Below, in pieces: positions 9,091 to 18,772 of a stretch of 64,000 nucleotides of DNA. The stretch covers positions 62,001 through 126,000 of the forward strand of contig SHUM01000002.1 in NCBI GenBank assembly GCA_009691245.1, given 5' to 3'. Positions within the stretch are counted from its first letter, which is position 1. Each line of letters begins with the position of its first letter. Source of the stretch: Acidobacteriota bacterium. Lineage in GTDB: Bacteria; Acidobacteriota; Terriglobia; 2-12-FULL-54-10. The notes beneath the pieces were generated by a model. The model saw only the letters and a list, made by a program, of their open reading frames with translations, had not been told where the DNA came from and made no database searches. Both the position numbers and the translations under genes were made by a program.

Positions 9091-10848
9091 CTAACGGAAA
9101 TTCACAATAAACGGCACCGGAACTGTTTCGCCTCCGCCCGGTTTTGGTGAGCTGACTACCAGCGAATAGGTTCCCGCGCGAGCGGTGTGCAATGGGGTGA
9201 GCGTAATTTGAAGCTCTGTGGCGCTGATGAATCGCGTGGCAAGCGGCGCGCCGGCAAATGTGACCACGGTACTCGGCACAAACCCTCGGCCAGTCAGACG
9301 GACAATCACTTCCTGACCTTCATCGGCCACCGGAGGCTGAGCATCACGCAACTGCGGCGCAGGATTATAGAGATGCTTGCTCTCGCCTCCATAACGCGGA
9401 AATGGAAACTGGTAATCGCTATGAAACGCGGTGTCGGCGATCTCGCCATTCTGAACCACTCTGTTGATCCGCTTCGTGTTGCGTATGTCCGCCAGCGGAT
9501 TGGCATCCAGGATCACCAGGTCAGCCAGCTTCCCTTCCTCGATGCTCCCGAGCTGATCCTGCAGCCGAAGAATCTCCGCGCCCCATAGGGTGGCGGACAT
9601 CAGCGATTGCATGGGGGTTAATCCGGCATCCACCAATAGCTCCATCTCCTGATGCATGCTCAGGCCCGGCGTCGTCGCGGCGGCGCTATCGGTGCCGGAA
9701 TAAATTTTTCCGCCGGCTTTCACAAAGCGGCTTAGGAATTCCTGCACGCGACGGTACCCTTTGGCGTACTGCTCCTTCTCAGCAGACGATTTCTCATCCG
9801 CCCAATGGTATTGCCCCAGCGTAACCAGCCGCTCATCCAGCGGAACATACTGCAACTGGGGATTGCTCAACAAGCGAGTGTCTTCCAGTTCGTGCTCACG
9901 CGTGCGGGGGTTGATTCCCTTCCACTCGAAGTGTAGCGTCGGGTTGATGTACACGTTATTTTTCAAAAGATCGGCAATGAGCGGATCAAATGCAGATGGG
10001 TCCATCCACTGATAGAGCGTGCTGTTCTTGTGCCCGGCTTCGATATGCTTGCCTTCAAATAACTTTTTGCCCTCCGGGCTGGTCATGGTGGCAAAGCCGA
10101 TACCCACCATATGTTCGATACCGTCGATCCCCCACCGGATGGAGTCACGAGCGTCCAGTGAATGCGCGATAATCGAAATGCCCTGGGCATCGGCCTCGTG
10201 GCCTAGCGCCGTGAAGTATTCGCCCTTGGTGTCCTCGCGCAACTTGATACAATCGGCCGACTGCTTCACCTGCGCGACAGCCTGCTTGGCATCGGCGGGG
10301 CTCTTCATTGTTACCAGAACACGTTTCTCAACCGTGGGAAGATTCTCCTCCGCCGTCGAGCCATCCGTGCCGCCGATGTCCCCGCAGAAGTAAAAGCGCG
10401 GGCCGCGAATCTTCCCGCTATTGAGGCCACGCTTGGTTGCCTCCAGCCAATAGAGCGGGTCTCCCAGATCATTCACCGTGGTAACACCATAGGCGAGGAA
10501 CAGCTCGCCCATATAAGGCCGGTAATGAACGTGGGAATCAATCAGCCCGGGGATGACGAACTTCCCGCGAATATCGATGGCAATAGTGCCAGCGGGTAGA
10601 CGCGGCACGGCTCCCGCATCACCCACCCACACCTTGCTGATGACGTTGCCTTCAATCAAAATATTTGCATTCACCTGCGCAGGCTTGCCCGTCCCGTCAA
10701 TCAGCGTTCCGCCCTGAAGCAGAATGTTCTCCGCGCCGGCTGACTGGAGCGCTAGCGTAAGCACAACAATCATCAAACAAGGCATGGCCCTGGAAAACAA
10801 GACGGCCCAACGACAGCTTTCACAGAAGCTTCTGCTGAATCGGTTCAC
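9091..10848 (-). CDS. Secreted amidohydrolase with C-terminal IPT/TIG-like domain
   Basis: The product (585 residues) is an imidazolonepropionase-like metal-dependent amidohydrolase. A signal sequence (MIVVLTLALQSAGA) is followed by the urease-type composite domain (LLQGGTLIDGTGKPAQ), the metal-binding HxH in GKFVIPGLIDSHVHYRP, later IIAHSLDA, a catalytic aspartate in YSGTDSAAATTPG, and GKLADLVILDANPL. After about residue 500 comes an extra domain of some 80 residues (GQEVIVRLTGRGFVPSTVV) that looks like an IPT/TIG immunoglobulin fold. The start is set at GTG 10848 because GGAGGA precedes it by four bases; an upstream GTG at 10860 would lack this site. The Mop gene lies immediately upstream on the same strand, so the two may be co-transcribed. 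The substrate is unknown. Confidence 0.83.
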   Translation of the reverse strand: MNRFSRSFCESCRWAVLFSRAMPCLMIVVLTLALQSAGAENILLQGGTLIDGTGKPAQVNANILIEGNVISKVWVGDAGAVPRLPAGTIAIDIRGKFVIPGLIDSHVHYRPYMGELFLAYGVTTVNDLGDPLYWLEATKRGLNSGKIRGPRFYFCGDIGGTDGSTAEENLPTVEKRVLVTMKSPADAKQAVAQVKQSADCIKLREDTKGEYFTALGHEADAQGISIIAHSLDARDSIRWGIDGIEHMVGIGFATMTSPEGKKLFEGKHIEAGHKNSTLYQWMDPSAFDPLIADLLKNNVYINPTLHFEWKGINPRTREHELEDTRLLSNPQLQYVPLDERLVTLGQYHWADEKSSAEKEQYAKGYRRVQEFLSRFVKAGGKIYSGTDSAAATTPGLSMHQEMELLVDAGLTPMQSLMSATLWGAEILRLQDQLGSIEEGKLADLVILDANPLADIRNTKRINRVVQNGEIADTAFHSDYQFPFPRYGGESKHLYNPAPQLRDAQPPVADEGQEVIVRLTGRGFVPSTVVTFAGAPLATRFISATELQITLTPLHTARAGTYSLVVSSPKPGGGETVPVPFIVNFR

Positions 10849-10878
10849 GGAATCCTCCACATTAACCGCAGTAGCGGG

Positions 10879-11088
10879 TTATTCCTTTACGGGCAACACA
10901 TGGATCGCTTTGATCACCAGCAACACTTCGTCGCCCTTCTTGAGCTGCAACTCTTCCACCGACTCGGTGGTCAGTACGGAAGCCAACTCGCCTGGTTTCG
11001 ATACCCTGAACTTCACCAGCGACATGATGTCGCCCTTCTTCACGGATGTAACTTTACCTTGCAGATTATTCCTTGCTCCAAACTTCAT
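10879..11088 (-). CDS. Molybdenum-pterin binding (Mop/TOBE) protein
   Basis: This 69-residue protein is a single Mop/TOBE domain, which binds molybdate or tungstate as an oligomer and serves in storage or homeostasis. The family start MKFGARNNLQGKVTSVKKG and the core VKFRVSKPGELASVLTTESV are clear. The start is certain: ATG 11088 has AAGGAGG five bases upstream. It precedes the secreted amidohydrolase by about 30 bases on the same strand. No molybdate transporter gene is in the window. Confidence 0.88.
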   Translation of the reverse strand: MKFGARNNLQGKVTSVKKGDIMSLVKFRVSKPGELASVLTTESVEELQLKKGDEVLLVIKAIHVLPVKE

Positions 11089-11142
11089 GTGATCCTCCTT
11101 CGCGCGATTCCATCGGTTCTCCAACAAAAATCATCAAACAAA

Positions 11143-12431
11143 ATGATCCTCTCACCGTGGATTCATTGTAATGCGTTCCCGCAACAATCGTCCGCACCAT
11201 TACAATACTATTGTTCCTTACTTGCCGCCACCGAGCGTAACGTCAAATTCCGAAAGGGCAGACCATTGGCAGTTCCTGGTCCATTGAACGAAGCATCCTC
11301 CGCAACGATTGCGTCTCGCAGCCCCGCGGTCCGATCCACGGACAGCGATTGTATTGTGGTGGGGGCAAGCTTTGCTGGGTTGGCTTGCGCTACGGCGCTG
11401 GCCACCGCTGGACATCGCGTTACGGTACTTGAACGCAAAGCGGACGTTGCTGAAAAGTTGCACACCACGGGAATTATCGTCAAGGAAGCGGCTGAAAACT
11501 CTCCGATACTTGAAGGGCTGCCCAGCGAGATGGTCCGACGAATCAACGGGGTCAGGCTCTACGCACCGAATCTGCGGCACATTGACTTGTCTTCACCGGG
11601 CTACTATTTTCTGGCCACCGATACCCCGGCAGTGCTGCGCTGGCTTGCCCACCGCGCAGAAGATGCGGGCGCGCGAATCGCCTATCGCAAGGCTTTCGAC
11701 GGGGCGGAGCGCATCGCCGAAATATTCAGCTTGCCTCATGTCGGAACTACGCGCTACCTGATCGGCGCCGATGGTCCTCGATCAATCGTAGCCCGTGAAT
11801 TTGGCCTGGGCAGGAGCAGTGAGTTCCTGCACGGACTCGAGTACGAGTACGACACGGCCGGCTGCAGGACACTGCGATGCTTCATTGCTTCATCAACCGC
11901 CAGATCGCGCCGGGTTATATCGGTTGGGTTGTCGCTGGGGTCGGCGTCGTGCAGGTTGGCTTGGCCCTCCGCATGAACAATTATCGGGGAACTCTCGTTG
12001 AAGCCATGGAGCAGTATCTCAAAACAATAGCGCCCGTATTTGACTTCCGCGATCGCAAGCCTGTCTCGGTGCGCGCCGGAGGAATTCCCTGCGGCGGTTT
12101 GGTGAGTCCGCTATCCGCGAGTGGAGTCCTACTGGTAGGCGATGCCGCTGGCATGGTGTCGCCCGTAACCGCTGGTGGAATCCACACGGCGCTTAAGCAC
12201 GGGTGGGCAGCAGGAGAAGCGATCTCCGAATTTCTCTCTGGTCGCGCTGCCGACCCGGCGGGTTGGTTCGTAAATTCGTATCCACGGTTTCGCATGAAGC
12301 GTGTTCTCCGAGCAATGTTTGATACGTTTCAAAGCGACACACTCTTCAATTTGTTGCTGGGAACGCCGCTGATGCGCGCTGCGGCCGAGTTGGTTTATTT
12401 TCATCATCAAGGGGTATTCAGGAAGAAGTAG
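11143..12431 (+). pseudogene. Geranylgeranyl-reductase-like FAD oxidoreductase, frameshifted
   Basis: The gene encodes a flavoprotein of the geranylgeranyl reductase / FAD-dependent monooxygenase group. The FAD-binding fold is near the N-terminus (DCIVVGASFAGLACA), and the second flavin motif VGDAAGMVSPVTAGGIHTAL is in the C-terminal half. The first half reads in one frame to about 11853 (ending LEYEYD). The second half continues in another frame with LQDTAMLHCFINRQIAPGY. Skipping two bases at 11854-11855, or adding one, restores a single reading frame. The start is uncertain: the only in-frame ATG before the FAD motif is at 11143, which gives an unusually long leader and has no good ribosome site. 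The gene is either decayed or carries a sequence error. Confidence 0.7.
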
Positions 12432-12604
12432 CGCATTACCAGGAAGCGATGGGAGAGCGAAGTGTGTCAGAAGCAGTCTTGAATGTCGGCAAATAAACGT
12501 GTACTCTGAGGCCCACTTGGTGGGGATCAGCTGAGGTTCCGATGATAATTTCCCCCAGTTGCTCTAACAGAGAAATTTTATTTCACGCAAGAAAGAGGAT
12601 GACC

Positions 12605-13678
12605 ATGAGAATGAAATTCGTGATATCAGCCGCTATGCTGGGTGCCGTGCTGTGGATGGCGGGAAGCGGAATGGCGCAAAGCGCCGGTGGACCGACCGCC
12701 CCAAAACACGAAACTGGATACGCATTGAAGAAACCGGTATTTGGCGGTGCGTGCCCGACCTGCCCGTGGGGAGAGATGGGGGAGATCGTGCGCGAAGCAA
12801 TGAAGGGATATGGCTGGGACGTCCAAATCTGCTATGTCTGCGCTGGCGGGCCGCGCGAAACGCGCATGGTGTCTGGAGCGATGATGCCCGAGCCGCGCGG
12901 CACAGGCGCGGAACCTCTGCCCAAAGGCCCCGTGGATTTCGGCGCAACCGGCTCGCAGTTCCTGCAGTGGGCTTATCTCGGCATCCATGATTTTGCCAAG
13001 GACAAGGAAGGGCCACGCAAACATCTACGCGTGATCGCGCACATCCAAGAGCCGACGTATTACGTGGTCGCGGTGAAGGCCAGTTCCGGCATCAAGAATC
13101 TGAGCGAAATTGTGGAAAAGAAGTTGCCCGTGAAGGTGCTGGCCACCACCAGCATCGGCGGCGATATTACGCCCACCGTGCTTGAATTCTATGGTCTCTC
13201 GAAAGAGAAGATGGCTTCGCAGGGCGGCGAGTTGCGCACGGAGAGCGGCGCCGAGCATCGCCAGGGTCTTGAGGTCATCATCGGCTTCGGGTCGATGGTC
13301 AACGCTCCGGAATACAACTTCTGGTATGAGCTGACCCAGAAGGAAGATTTGGTTTATCTGGAGATCGCGCCGGCTTTGCGCGCCAAGCTGGCGAAGGAGT
13401 TCTACCTGGTCGAGAAGACCATGCCGCAGGGATACTTCCGCGGCATCAATCGCCCCATTCAAACACTGGGGCGCACGGGCACCGTCATTTACGGGCGCGA
13501 CGACATGCCGGACGATTTTGCCTACACTATCGCCAAGGCCATGGACGAGCAGCAGGAATTATTGCAGTGGAGTTCGATGAATTTTTCATACAACTGGCGA
13601 AATGTCTGGAAGGCATTTGATGTGCCGCTGCATCCCGGTGCGGCCAAATATTATCGCGAAGTGCGCTACATGAAGTAG
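12605..13678 (+). CDS. TAXI-family-like periplasmic solute-binding protein
   Basis: The product (357 residues) has a signal peptide (MKFVISAAMLGAVLWMAGSGMAQ without a clear lipobox) and a periplasmic binding-protein fold most like the TAXI group of TRAP transporter receptors. Visible features are a glycine/cysteine-rich N-terminal ligand segment (FGGACPTCPWGEMGEIV), the phrase LRVIAHIQEPTYYVVAVKAS and the hinge-like KVLATTSIGGDITPTVLEFYG. The start is ATG 12605, six bases after AGAGG; ATGs at 12599 and 12611 are alternatives. No TRAP permease gene is adjacent, so its transporter partner or a different role is unresolved. Confidence 0.6.
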   Translation: MRMKFVISAAMLGAVLWMAGSGMAQSAGGPTAPKHETGYALKKPVFGGACPTCPWGEMGEIVREAMKGYGWDVQICYVCAGGPRETRMVSGAMMPEPRGTGAEPLPKGPVDFGATGSQFLQWAYLGIHDFAKDKEGPRKHLRVIAHIQEPTYYVVAVKASSGIKNLSEIVEKKLPVKVLATTSIGGDITPTVLEFYGLSKEKMASQGGELRTESGAEHRQGLEVIIGFGSMVNAPEYNFWYELTQKEDLVYLEIAPALRAKLAKEFYLVEKTMPQGYFRGINRPIQTLGRTGTVIYGRDDMPDDFAYTIAKAMDEQQELLQWSSMNFSYNWRNVWKAFDVPLHPGAAKYYREVRYMK

Positions 13679-13704
13679 CCCTGAGTTTCATGTGAGTAAA
13701 AAGA

Positions 13705-13745
13705 GAAATAGGGTGGCGAATTGAATCGCCACCCCCTTGTTATTG
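13705..13745. terminator. Bidirectional terminator between convergent genes
   Basis: GGGTGGCGA (13711-13719) pairs perfectly with TCGCCACCC (13726-13734) over a six-base loop. T-rich sequence follows on the plus strand and, read from the other strand, follows on the minus side as well. It lies between the solute-binding protein gene and the convergent amidohydrolase gene. Confidence 0.7.
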
Positions 13746-13760
13746 TGATTGTTGTCAGGC

Positions 13761-15686
13761 CTAGTTGTCGCCCTGCTCGATGCGAGCGCGCCACGGAGTT
13801 GCATCCGAGGGGAACTGGAATCCCACTGCGGGCCTGTTCCACTTCTTGGCCATGTCCTGATGCAGAAAACGCGTTACGCCGCCCACCACGGTAAGCTGCG
13901 GAACGATGTCAGGAATCGCCGCGGTAGTAGCCGAGAAGAAATCCTTGTTCAGTACGGTAAAGTCAGCATACTTGCCCAGCTCCAGCGTGCCGATTTCCTT
14001 CTCCTTCAGCATGTATTGGCCCGCCCAAGTGGTAAACAACTTCAACACCACCACGCGGTCCAGCCTCTCTTCGGGCAGAACCACGCGCCCATTCACTTCG
14101 CGCGTGATCAGGTTGTTCATGGTGCTGCCCACGGCGCCGCCCTCGAAATGGCCGACTACGGTGAAACCGTTGTCCAGCCACTTCTTCACCGGCATCATGA
14201 AGGCTTCGGCTTTCGGCCCGTAGTCCTGAATGTATTCCTTCTCGCGGACCAGGCGCGGCGGATTGACGTTGATGATGATCCCGTATTCCTTGATCTTGGC
14301 CATCACGTCCGGCACGTAGCCAAGCGCTTCAACGTGCTCGATGGTGGGCCGCAGCGCGCGAATATCGGCGGCGGTCATGTTGGTTTCCTTGACGACCTTG
14401 TCCATCAACTGCGTGAAGCGGCGCACGCCGTCGCTGGCAAGACCATGCACGCCGGCCAGACGCCATCCAGCCTTGAGCGCGTTCTCCAGAACGTCCCAAT
14501 AGAGGATGCCCGCCTTGGGGCACAGCTCACGCATCTTGATGACCGCCGGCGCGGGAAGATCAGGACCCAGACAGGATTGCGGAAAGCTCGAATCCCACAA
14601 CTCGCTGGCCACGCCGTGAATCCACAGCGTATCGTCGCCCAAGCCGGTCAAATTGCCGGAGTAGCCGTAGAACTTGCGAACGAAAGCGGGATCTTCTGGC
14701 TTACGGTGAACTTCGTACAACGCGCCGAAGCGGATCGGCATATCCAGTTCGCGGCGGATATAAGTTACCGTGTCCATGATGCGCGGATTGTGAACACGCG
14801 AGGCAAACGTGGTGATGCCCTGCGAGATCAGTCGTTCCCATCCGCGGCGAACCACTTCGCCCAGCCGGCGCTGCGACTGATTGCGGTAGAAAACATTCCA
14901 AGTCAGCGCCGTCTGCTCTCCGACAGCGATAATGCCGCGCTGCACGGCTTCGGGCACGTCGGTGATCTCCGCCGCCGCATACTCATCAAAGTTCGGCATA
15001 AACTTTCGTGCGATCTCCCAACCCGCGTCATTCATGGTCGCGCGGCTGGCCTGCTGTACGATCACGGGATTTTTCGGGGCCAGACGATTCAGCCGCTCAC
15101 GCGGCTCCAGCTCGCCGCGCACCACCCAGGAGAAGATGCGGTTCGAACTGATGTCTTCCTTGGAATTCGCCGTGATGCCGATGTGAATCCAGTCGCCGTC
15201 TTTGGATTTGGCAACCGAATCCGTGATGGCCTTCTCCACCACCATCCGAGTTGATTCAATGTCCTTGCCGGCCATTACATTCATCTGAATGCCATTGTCC
15301 GGCGAGCGCACGCCCATCTGTGCGGCCACGCCGCTGCCGAAGTTGTGATTGTGAGTGTCGATCAGGCCGGGAATCATGGTCATCCCCTCCAGATCGGTAA
15401 CTACCGTCTTGGGACCGGCCAGGGTGCGAATGTAGGCAGAGGTATTGAGCCCTACAATGCGGCCGTTCTTCACTGCGATGCCTTCGTAGGTGTGTCCTAC
15501 ACTGGTGTTATAGCCGTGATCGTCCATGGTGACGATCTTGCCGTTGACGTAGATGGAATCGGCGTAACCGTGGTCAGCCACTTCTTGCGGCATGGCCATC
15601 TGCGCCGCCAACATGCCCGGCAGTGAGACCAGCACTGCCAGAATGGCGACTCCAAATTTGCTTGCGTACTTCTTTCTTTGGTTCAT
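13761..15686 (-). CDS. Secreted YtcJ-like amidohydrolase
   Basis: The product (641 residues) is a metal-dependent hydrolase of the Amidohydro_3/YtcJ type. It has a signal peptide (VAILAVLVSLPGMLAAQ), an N-terminal composite-domain strand (SIYVNGKIVTMDDHG), the HxH metal site in MTMIPGLIDTHNHNFG, a histidine in GWRLAGVHGLASDG, a further one in TIEHVEALG, and the closing ELGKYADFTVLNKDF. An AAGGAG lies 11 bases upstream of the ATG. It is 24-30 percent longer than YtcJ because of a long central region. The neighbouring gene upstream on the same strand is a related amidohydrolase of similar length, so the pair probably arose by duplication. The substrate is unknown. Confidence 0.83.
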   Translation of the reverse strand: MNQRKKYASKFGVAILAVLVSLPGMLAAQMAMPQEVADHGYADSIYVNGKIVTMDDHGYNTSVGHTYEGIAVKNGRIVGLNTSAYIRTLAGPKTVVTDLEGMTMIPGLIDTHNHNFGSGVAAQMGVRSPDNGIQMNVMAGKDIESTRMVVEKAITDSVAKSKDGDWIHIGITANSKEDISSNRIFSWVVRGELEPRERLNRLAPKNPVIVQQASRATMNDAGWEIARKFMPNFDEYAAAEITDVPEAVQRGIIAVGEQTALTWNVFYRNQSQRRLGEVVRRGWERLISQGITTFASRVHNPRIMDTVTYIRRELDMPIRFGALYEVHRKPEDPAFVRKFYGYSGNLTGLGDDTLWIHGVASELWDSSFPQSCLGPDLPAPAVIKMRELCPKAGILYWDVLENALKAGWRLAGVHGLASDGVRRFTQLMDKVVKETNMTAADIRALRPTIEHVEALGYVPDVMAKIKEYGIIINVNPPRLVREKEYIQDYGPKAEAFMMPVKKWLDNGFTVVGHFEGGAVGSTMNNLITREVNGRVVLPEERLDRVVVLKLFTTWAGQYMLKEKEIGTLELGKYADFTVLNKDFFSATTAAIPDIVPQLTVVGGVTRFLHQDMAKKWNRPAVGFQFPSDATPWRARIEQGDN

Positions 15687-15909
15687 GAAATGGAAGCTCC
15701 TTTGCTCCGAATAAGATTGCCCCGTTCAAACTCTGCAAAACCGCACACGCCCAGCAGCCCGCCAGACGTCCAGTATTTCAAAACAAACCTTGTTGGAATG
15801 AATTCATCCGTAGAACGCCGTGGCGAATATGATATGACTTGCTTGCACGCGCGTCAATCGCCTATTGCACGCTCTACTGCCGCACACTCGACTACCGCAC
15901 TCTTCGGCA

Positions 15910-17862
15910 TCAATCTCCGCCGCGGCCCTTTTTCGCGTCCTCGGGAGTGCCGCGCAGCCAATATGACCGGTCCCCCTGATACCCAACCGTCGCAAGGCCC
16001 GCAGCCGTAGCAAAGGCAGGCTCGGTGTAAACGGGCTTGCCGCTCACCATTGTCAACACCGGGTCCAGTCGTCCGATCTCTGCCTCCGGCACCGTCAGGT
16101 AGTCCTTGTCGAGCACCACCAGATCGGCGTACTTGCCCACCTCAATAGAACCCAGCAACTTTTCCTTTAGCGTGTAGTCAGCGGCCCAACGCGTGTAAGC
16201 ATAAAGAGCCTCGGTGCGATTGATGCGCTGCTGCGGCCCCCACAACTTGCCGGTAATGTCTACGCGGGTGACCGATGCCTGCAATGCCGTCATCGGATGG
16301 AAGGCGTGTTGATCCAGCTCCATCACCGTGCGCAGTCCCTGGTCTATCAACCGCCGCAGCGGCACCACCACGTCCTGCGCGATGTCGCCGAATATCTCCT
16401 TGAACGCGCCGATATCGCCGCGCTCCCCGGCATAGATATACTTCGGCCCGCAACTGAATTGGATGCCCAGCTTCTTGGCGCGCGCGGCGTGCTGGTCGCT
16501 CAAGTAGCGGCAATGGTCAATCGCCCAGCGGCGGCCGGGCAGGTCAGGATACTGCTTGGCGAGACTCTCGGCGATGTCGAAAAAATCGTCGATGCCCCGG
16601 TCTCCACCGGTGTGCATCCCCGCAATACGGAAGCCGTACTTTGCCGCGGCCTTCAACAGATCCGCGTCGCGGTAATTGGCATCGGTCAGACGGCAGAGGC
16701 CATTGGGCCCGTAGAACTGATAGCGCCACAGGAAGAAGTTCTTGGCTTCGCGCGGATAGGGCTTGCTCACGCAGCTTCCCGCCAAACCTGGCGTCGAATC
16801 AATACTGATCAGTGAAAGGCCGACGGTCCACAGCATGTCGTCGCCCGAACCCCACATGCGGTCGCCGCTCCCGCCCTGCAGGCCTACAATACGACTGACG
16901 ATGGCGTCGGGCACCACGGAGCGCGCCGCCGTCTCCATGGTGTAGGCCATGCGGATGGGCATCTCGCCGCGCGCATGCAGCCAGCTATAGGCGGCCACCG
17001 AGTCTGGGTCCATACGCGCTGACACCGTGGTCAGTCCCTGTGCGGCCACTTCATTCATCTCCATCGCATAGTAAGGTCCGTACTCCGCTGGAACGGTTGG
17101 TGTGGCAAATTCATATTCAATGGTCTGGTCGGCGACGCCGCTGATCCATCCCGTGGGCACTCCCTTCGCGTCCTTGTGAATGCCCGGCAGGTCCGTGCCA
17201 TAACGGTCGATGATCGGCTGCAGCGCCTTGGTGTTAACAAAGCTGTCGCCAGTGGGGCTGAAGAAGATGCGCGCGATGCGCAGTGGATGGTTGGGGACCA
17301 CCTTGTCAAGATCAAAGCGGGTGATCTCGCCCTTCTGCACCGCAATCGGGAAGACCACCGCCGCCGGTGAACTAGCCCCGCCCGCGCTACCGCCACTCAA
17401 CGAAGTCTTGATCCACTCGCCGGGCTTCTTGGTGCTGGCCAGCGCGCGCAGAGCCGACAATCCCTGATCGCGAGTAGGCCAGGCGATGGCCGCATCTTCG
17501 TCGGTGCGCCGGGTCGGGAAGAAGTGCGCCGCATACTCATTAATGTGGTCGTGCGTATCGATCAATCCGGGAATCACCGTGCGGCCCGCCAGGTCAATCC
17601 TCTTGGTAATCGTTCCCGCATACGCCAACGCTTCCTGGTTGGTGCCCACCACCTGGAACTTGCCGTTCCGAATAGCCACGGCTTGCACGGTGCGGTAGTT
17701 GCCGATGTTGTCGCTATCCATGGTGAGTATCTTGCCATTGGTCAGAATCAGATCGGCAAAGGGCTCCGCGGCACGCCCCACTGGCGGAAGCGCAACCAAG
17801 GTGGCTAGCGCCATCCCCAGGAACATAAATGGACAGAGTCTTGTCGATGTGGTCTGGCGCAT
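15910..17862 (-). CDS. Secreted YtcJ-like amidohydrolase, paralogue
   Basis: The product (650 residues) has the same architecture as the adjacent downstream amidohydrolase: a signal peptide (FLGMALATLVALPPVGRAA), composite-domain strand DLILTNGKILTMDSDN, metal motif RTVIPGLIDTHDHINE, a histidine in FRIAGMHTGGDRGIDDF, WAIDHCRYL, and the closing IEVGKYADLVVLDKDYL. The ribosome-binding site AGGGGGA lies eight bases before the ATG. The 220-base gap to the downstream paralogue holds no recognisable gene. The pair may form one transcription unit. The reaction is hydrolysis of an amide or related bond by family; the substrate is not identifiable. Confidence 0.83.
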   Translation of the reverse strand: MRQTTSTRLCPFMFLGMALATLVALPPVGRAAEPFADLILTNGKILTMDSDNIGNYRTVQAVAIRNGKFQVVGTNQEALAYAGTITKRIDLAGRTVIPGLIDTHDHINEYAAHFFPTRRTDEDAAIAWPTRDQGLSALRALASTKKPGEWIKTSLSGGSAGGASSPAAVVFPIAVQKGEITRFDLDKVVPNHPLRIARIFFSPTGDSFVNTKALQPIIDRYGTDLPGIHKDAKGVPTGWISGVADQTIEYEFATPTVPAEYGPYYAMEMNEVAAQGLTTVSARMDPDSVAAYSWLHARGEMPIRMAYTMETAARSVVPDAIVSRIVGLQGGSGDRMWGSGDDMLWTVGLSLISIDSTPGLAGSCVSKPYPREAKNFFLWRYQFYGPNGLCRLTDANYRDADLLKAAAKYGFRIAGMHTGGDRGIDDFFDIAESLAKQYPDLPGRRWAIDHCRYLSDQHAARAKKLGIQFSCGPKYIYAGERGDIGAFKEIFGDIAQDVVVPLRRLIDQGLRTVMELDQHAFHPMTALQASVTRVDITGKLWGPQQRINRTEALYAYTRWAADYTLKEKLLGSIEVGKYADLVVLDKDYLTVPEAEIGRLDPVLTMVSGKPVYTEPAFATAAGLATVGYQGDRSYWLRGTPEDAKKGRGGD

Positions 17863-18045
17863 TACGCGTTCCCCCTAAATCGAATCTCTCCGCCACGCAG
17901 GCGGACAAGATAGGACGAAGTACCCAAACAACTCGCCGCGCGCTTCCGGGCGCGACTATTATCACACAAAAGCAATGTCCAACATGCCGTGTAAATCATG
18001 TGGCCGACTACATAGAATGGAAGGCATTCGGGGAAGCGTGGACGA

Positions 18046-18054
18046 TGCTATAAT
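18046..18054 (+). promoter_or_regulatory. Extended -10 promoter of the M15 peptidase gene
   Basis: TGCTATAAT (18046-18054) is a perfect TGN-TATAAT extended -10 element 52 bases upstream of the M15 start codon. No strong -35 is seen, which is usual for this promoter class. Confidence 0.6.
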
Positions 18055-18105
18055 CACGCTCTTGCGTAGCGCAGGATTGATCCCTAAATTCGAGGCTGAC
18101 TCCAG

Positions 18106-18567
18106 ATGAAACTATCCGACAACTTCCAGATTTCCGAATTCACCCGCAATGATAAGGGGCTTGCCAACGACGCCCCCGGCGAAGTAATCCCGCTCCTGAA
18201 AGAATTTTGCAATGACGTGCTGGAGCCCATCCGCACGCGCTTTGGGAAGGTGCGCATCTCCAGTGGATTCCGTGGCGTGGAGCTGAATAAACTGATTGGC
18301 GGCACCGCAGACAGTTATCACTGCGCAACTTCAACACGGTGCGCCGCCGACATCCAGACGCCCGGCACGCAACTCCAGGAAGTATTCGATTGGATTCGCA
18401 TGGAGTCCGGTATTCCCTTCGACAAAGTTATTCTGGAGCGCGGCAAAATCCAGTCATCTGAAACCGACGACTGTATTCATATCCAGTACCAAAAAGAGCC
18501 GCAGAGGCTAGCCTACAGCGGAGCGACGCAGGGCCAAAGCTCATACACGAAGGTTGACGTGGCTTAA
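18106..18567 (+). CDS. Peptidase M15-like D-Ala-D-Ala carboxypeptidase
   Basis: This 153-residue protein matches the Peptidase_M15_3 type, zinc enzymes that cleave peptidoglycan peptide stems and are common in phages and bacteria. It shows LSDNFQISEFTRN at the start, RISSGFRG at about 50-56, and the zinc ligands H72, D82 (in AADIQTPG) and H125 (in DDCIHIQYQ). The loop between H72 and D82 has nine residues, three more than the usual SxHxxGxAxD spacing, and carries two cysteines (CATSTRC). There is no signal peptide. It stands alone between divergent amidohydrolase and convergent ubiD genes, with its own promoter, and no phage genes are near. Confidence 0.75.
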   Translation: MKLSDNFQISEFTRNDKGLANDAPGEVIPLLKEFCNDVLEPIRTRFGKVRISSGFRGVELNKLIGGTADSYHCATSTRCAADIQTPGTQLQEVFDWIRMESGIPFDKVILERGKIQSSETDDCIHIQYQKEPQRLAYSGATQGQSSYTKVDVA

Positions 18568-18639
18568 GTTGGCCGACCGAGCTACCAGCCTACTCCGCGC
18601 CCAGGCGAGATCATCTGTTCGCAATCCACTCACTCCAAA

Positions 18640-18684
18640 AACAAAACGACCGGCACTCACCCTAATCTTGGTGAAGGCCGGTCG
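18640..18684 (-). terminator. Terminator of the ubiD gene
   Basis: CGACCGGC (18647-18654) pairs with GCCGGTCG (18677-18684), with a further CACC/GGTG pairing inside. Read on the minus strand the stem is followed by a T-rich tract (from the A-rich run at 18637-18646), so it serves the convergent UbiD gene. Confidence 0.65.
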
Positions 18685-18772
18685 CCGGTTTGGCCGCGGA
18701 CCGCGGCTGATTTACATTTGGAGACAGCGTTCCAGTGACTCGCTGTCTACCTGGACCCAATTACATCCTCAA

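Noticed and set aside
13749-15254. Long plus-strand open frame of about 500 codons
   Set aside because: It is antisense to the YtcJ-like amidohydrolase and its translation has no recognisable domain, only the histidine- and arginine-rich composition of a shadow frame in GC-rich DNA.
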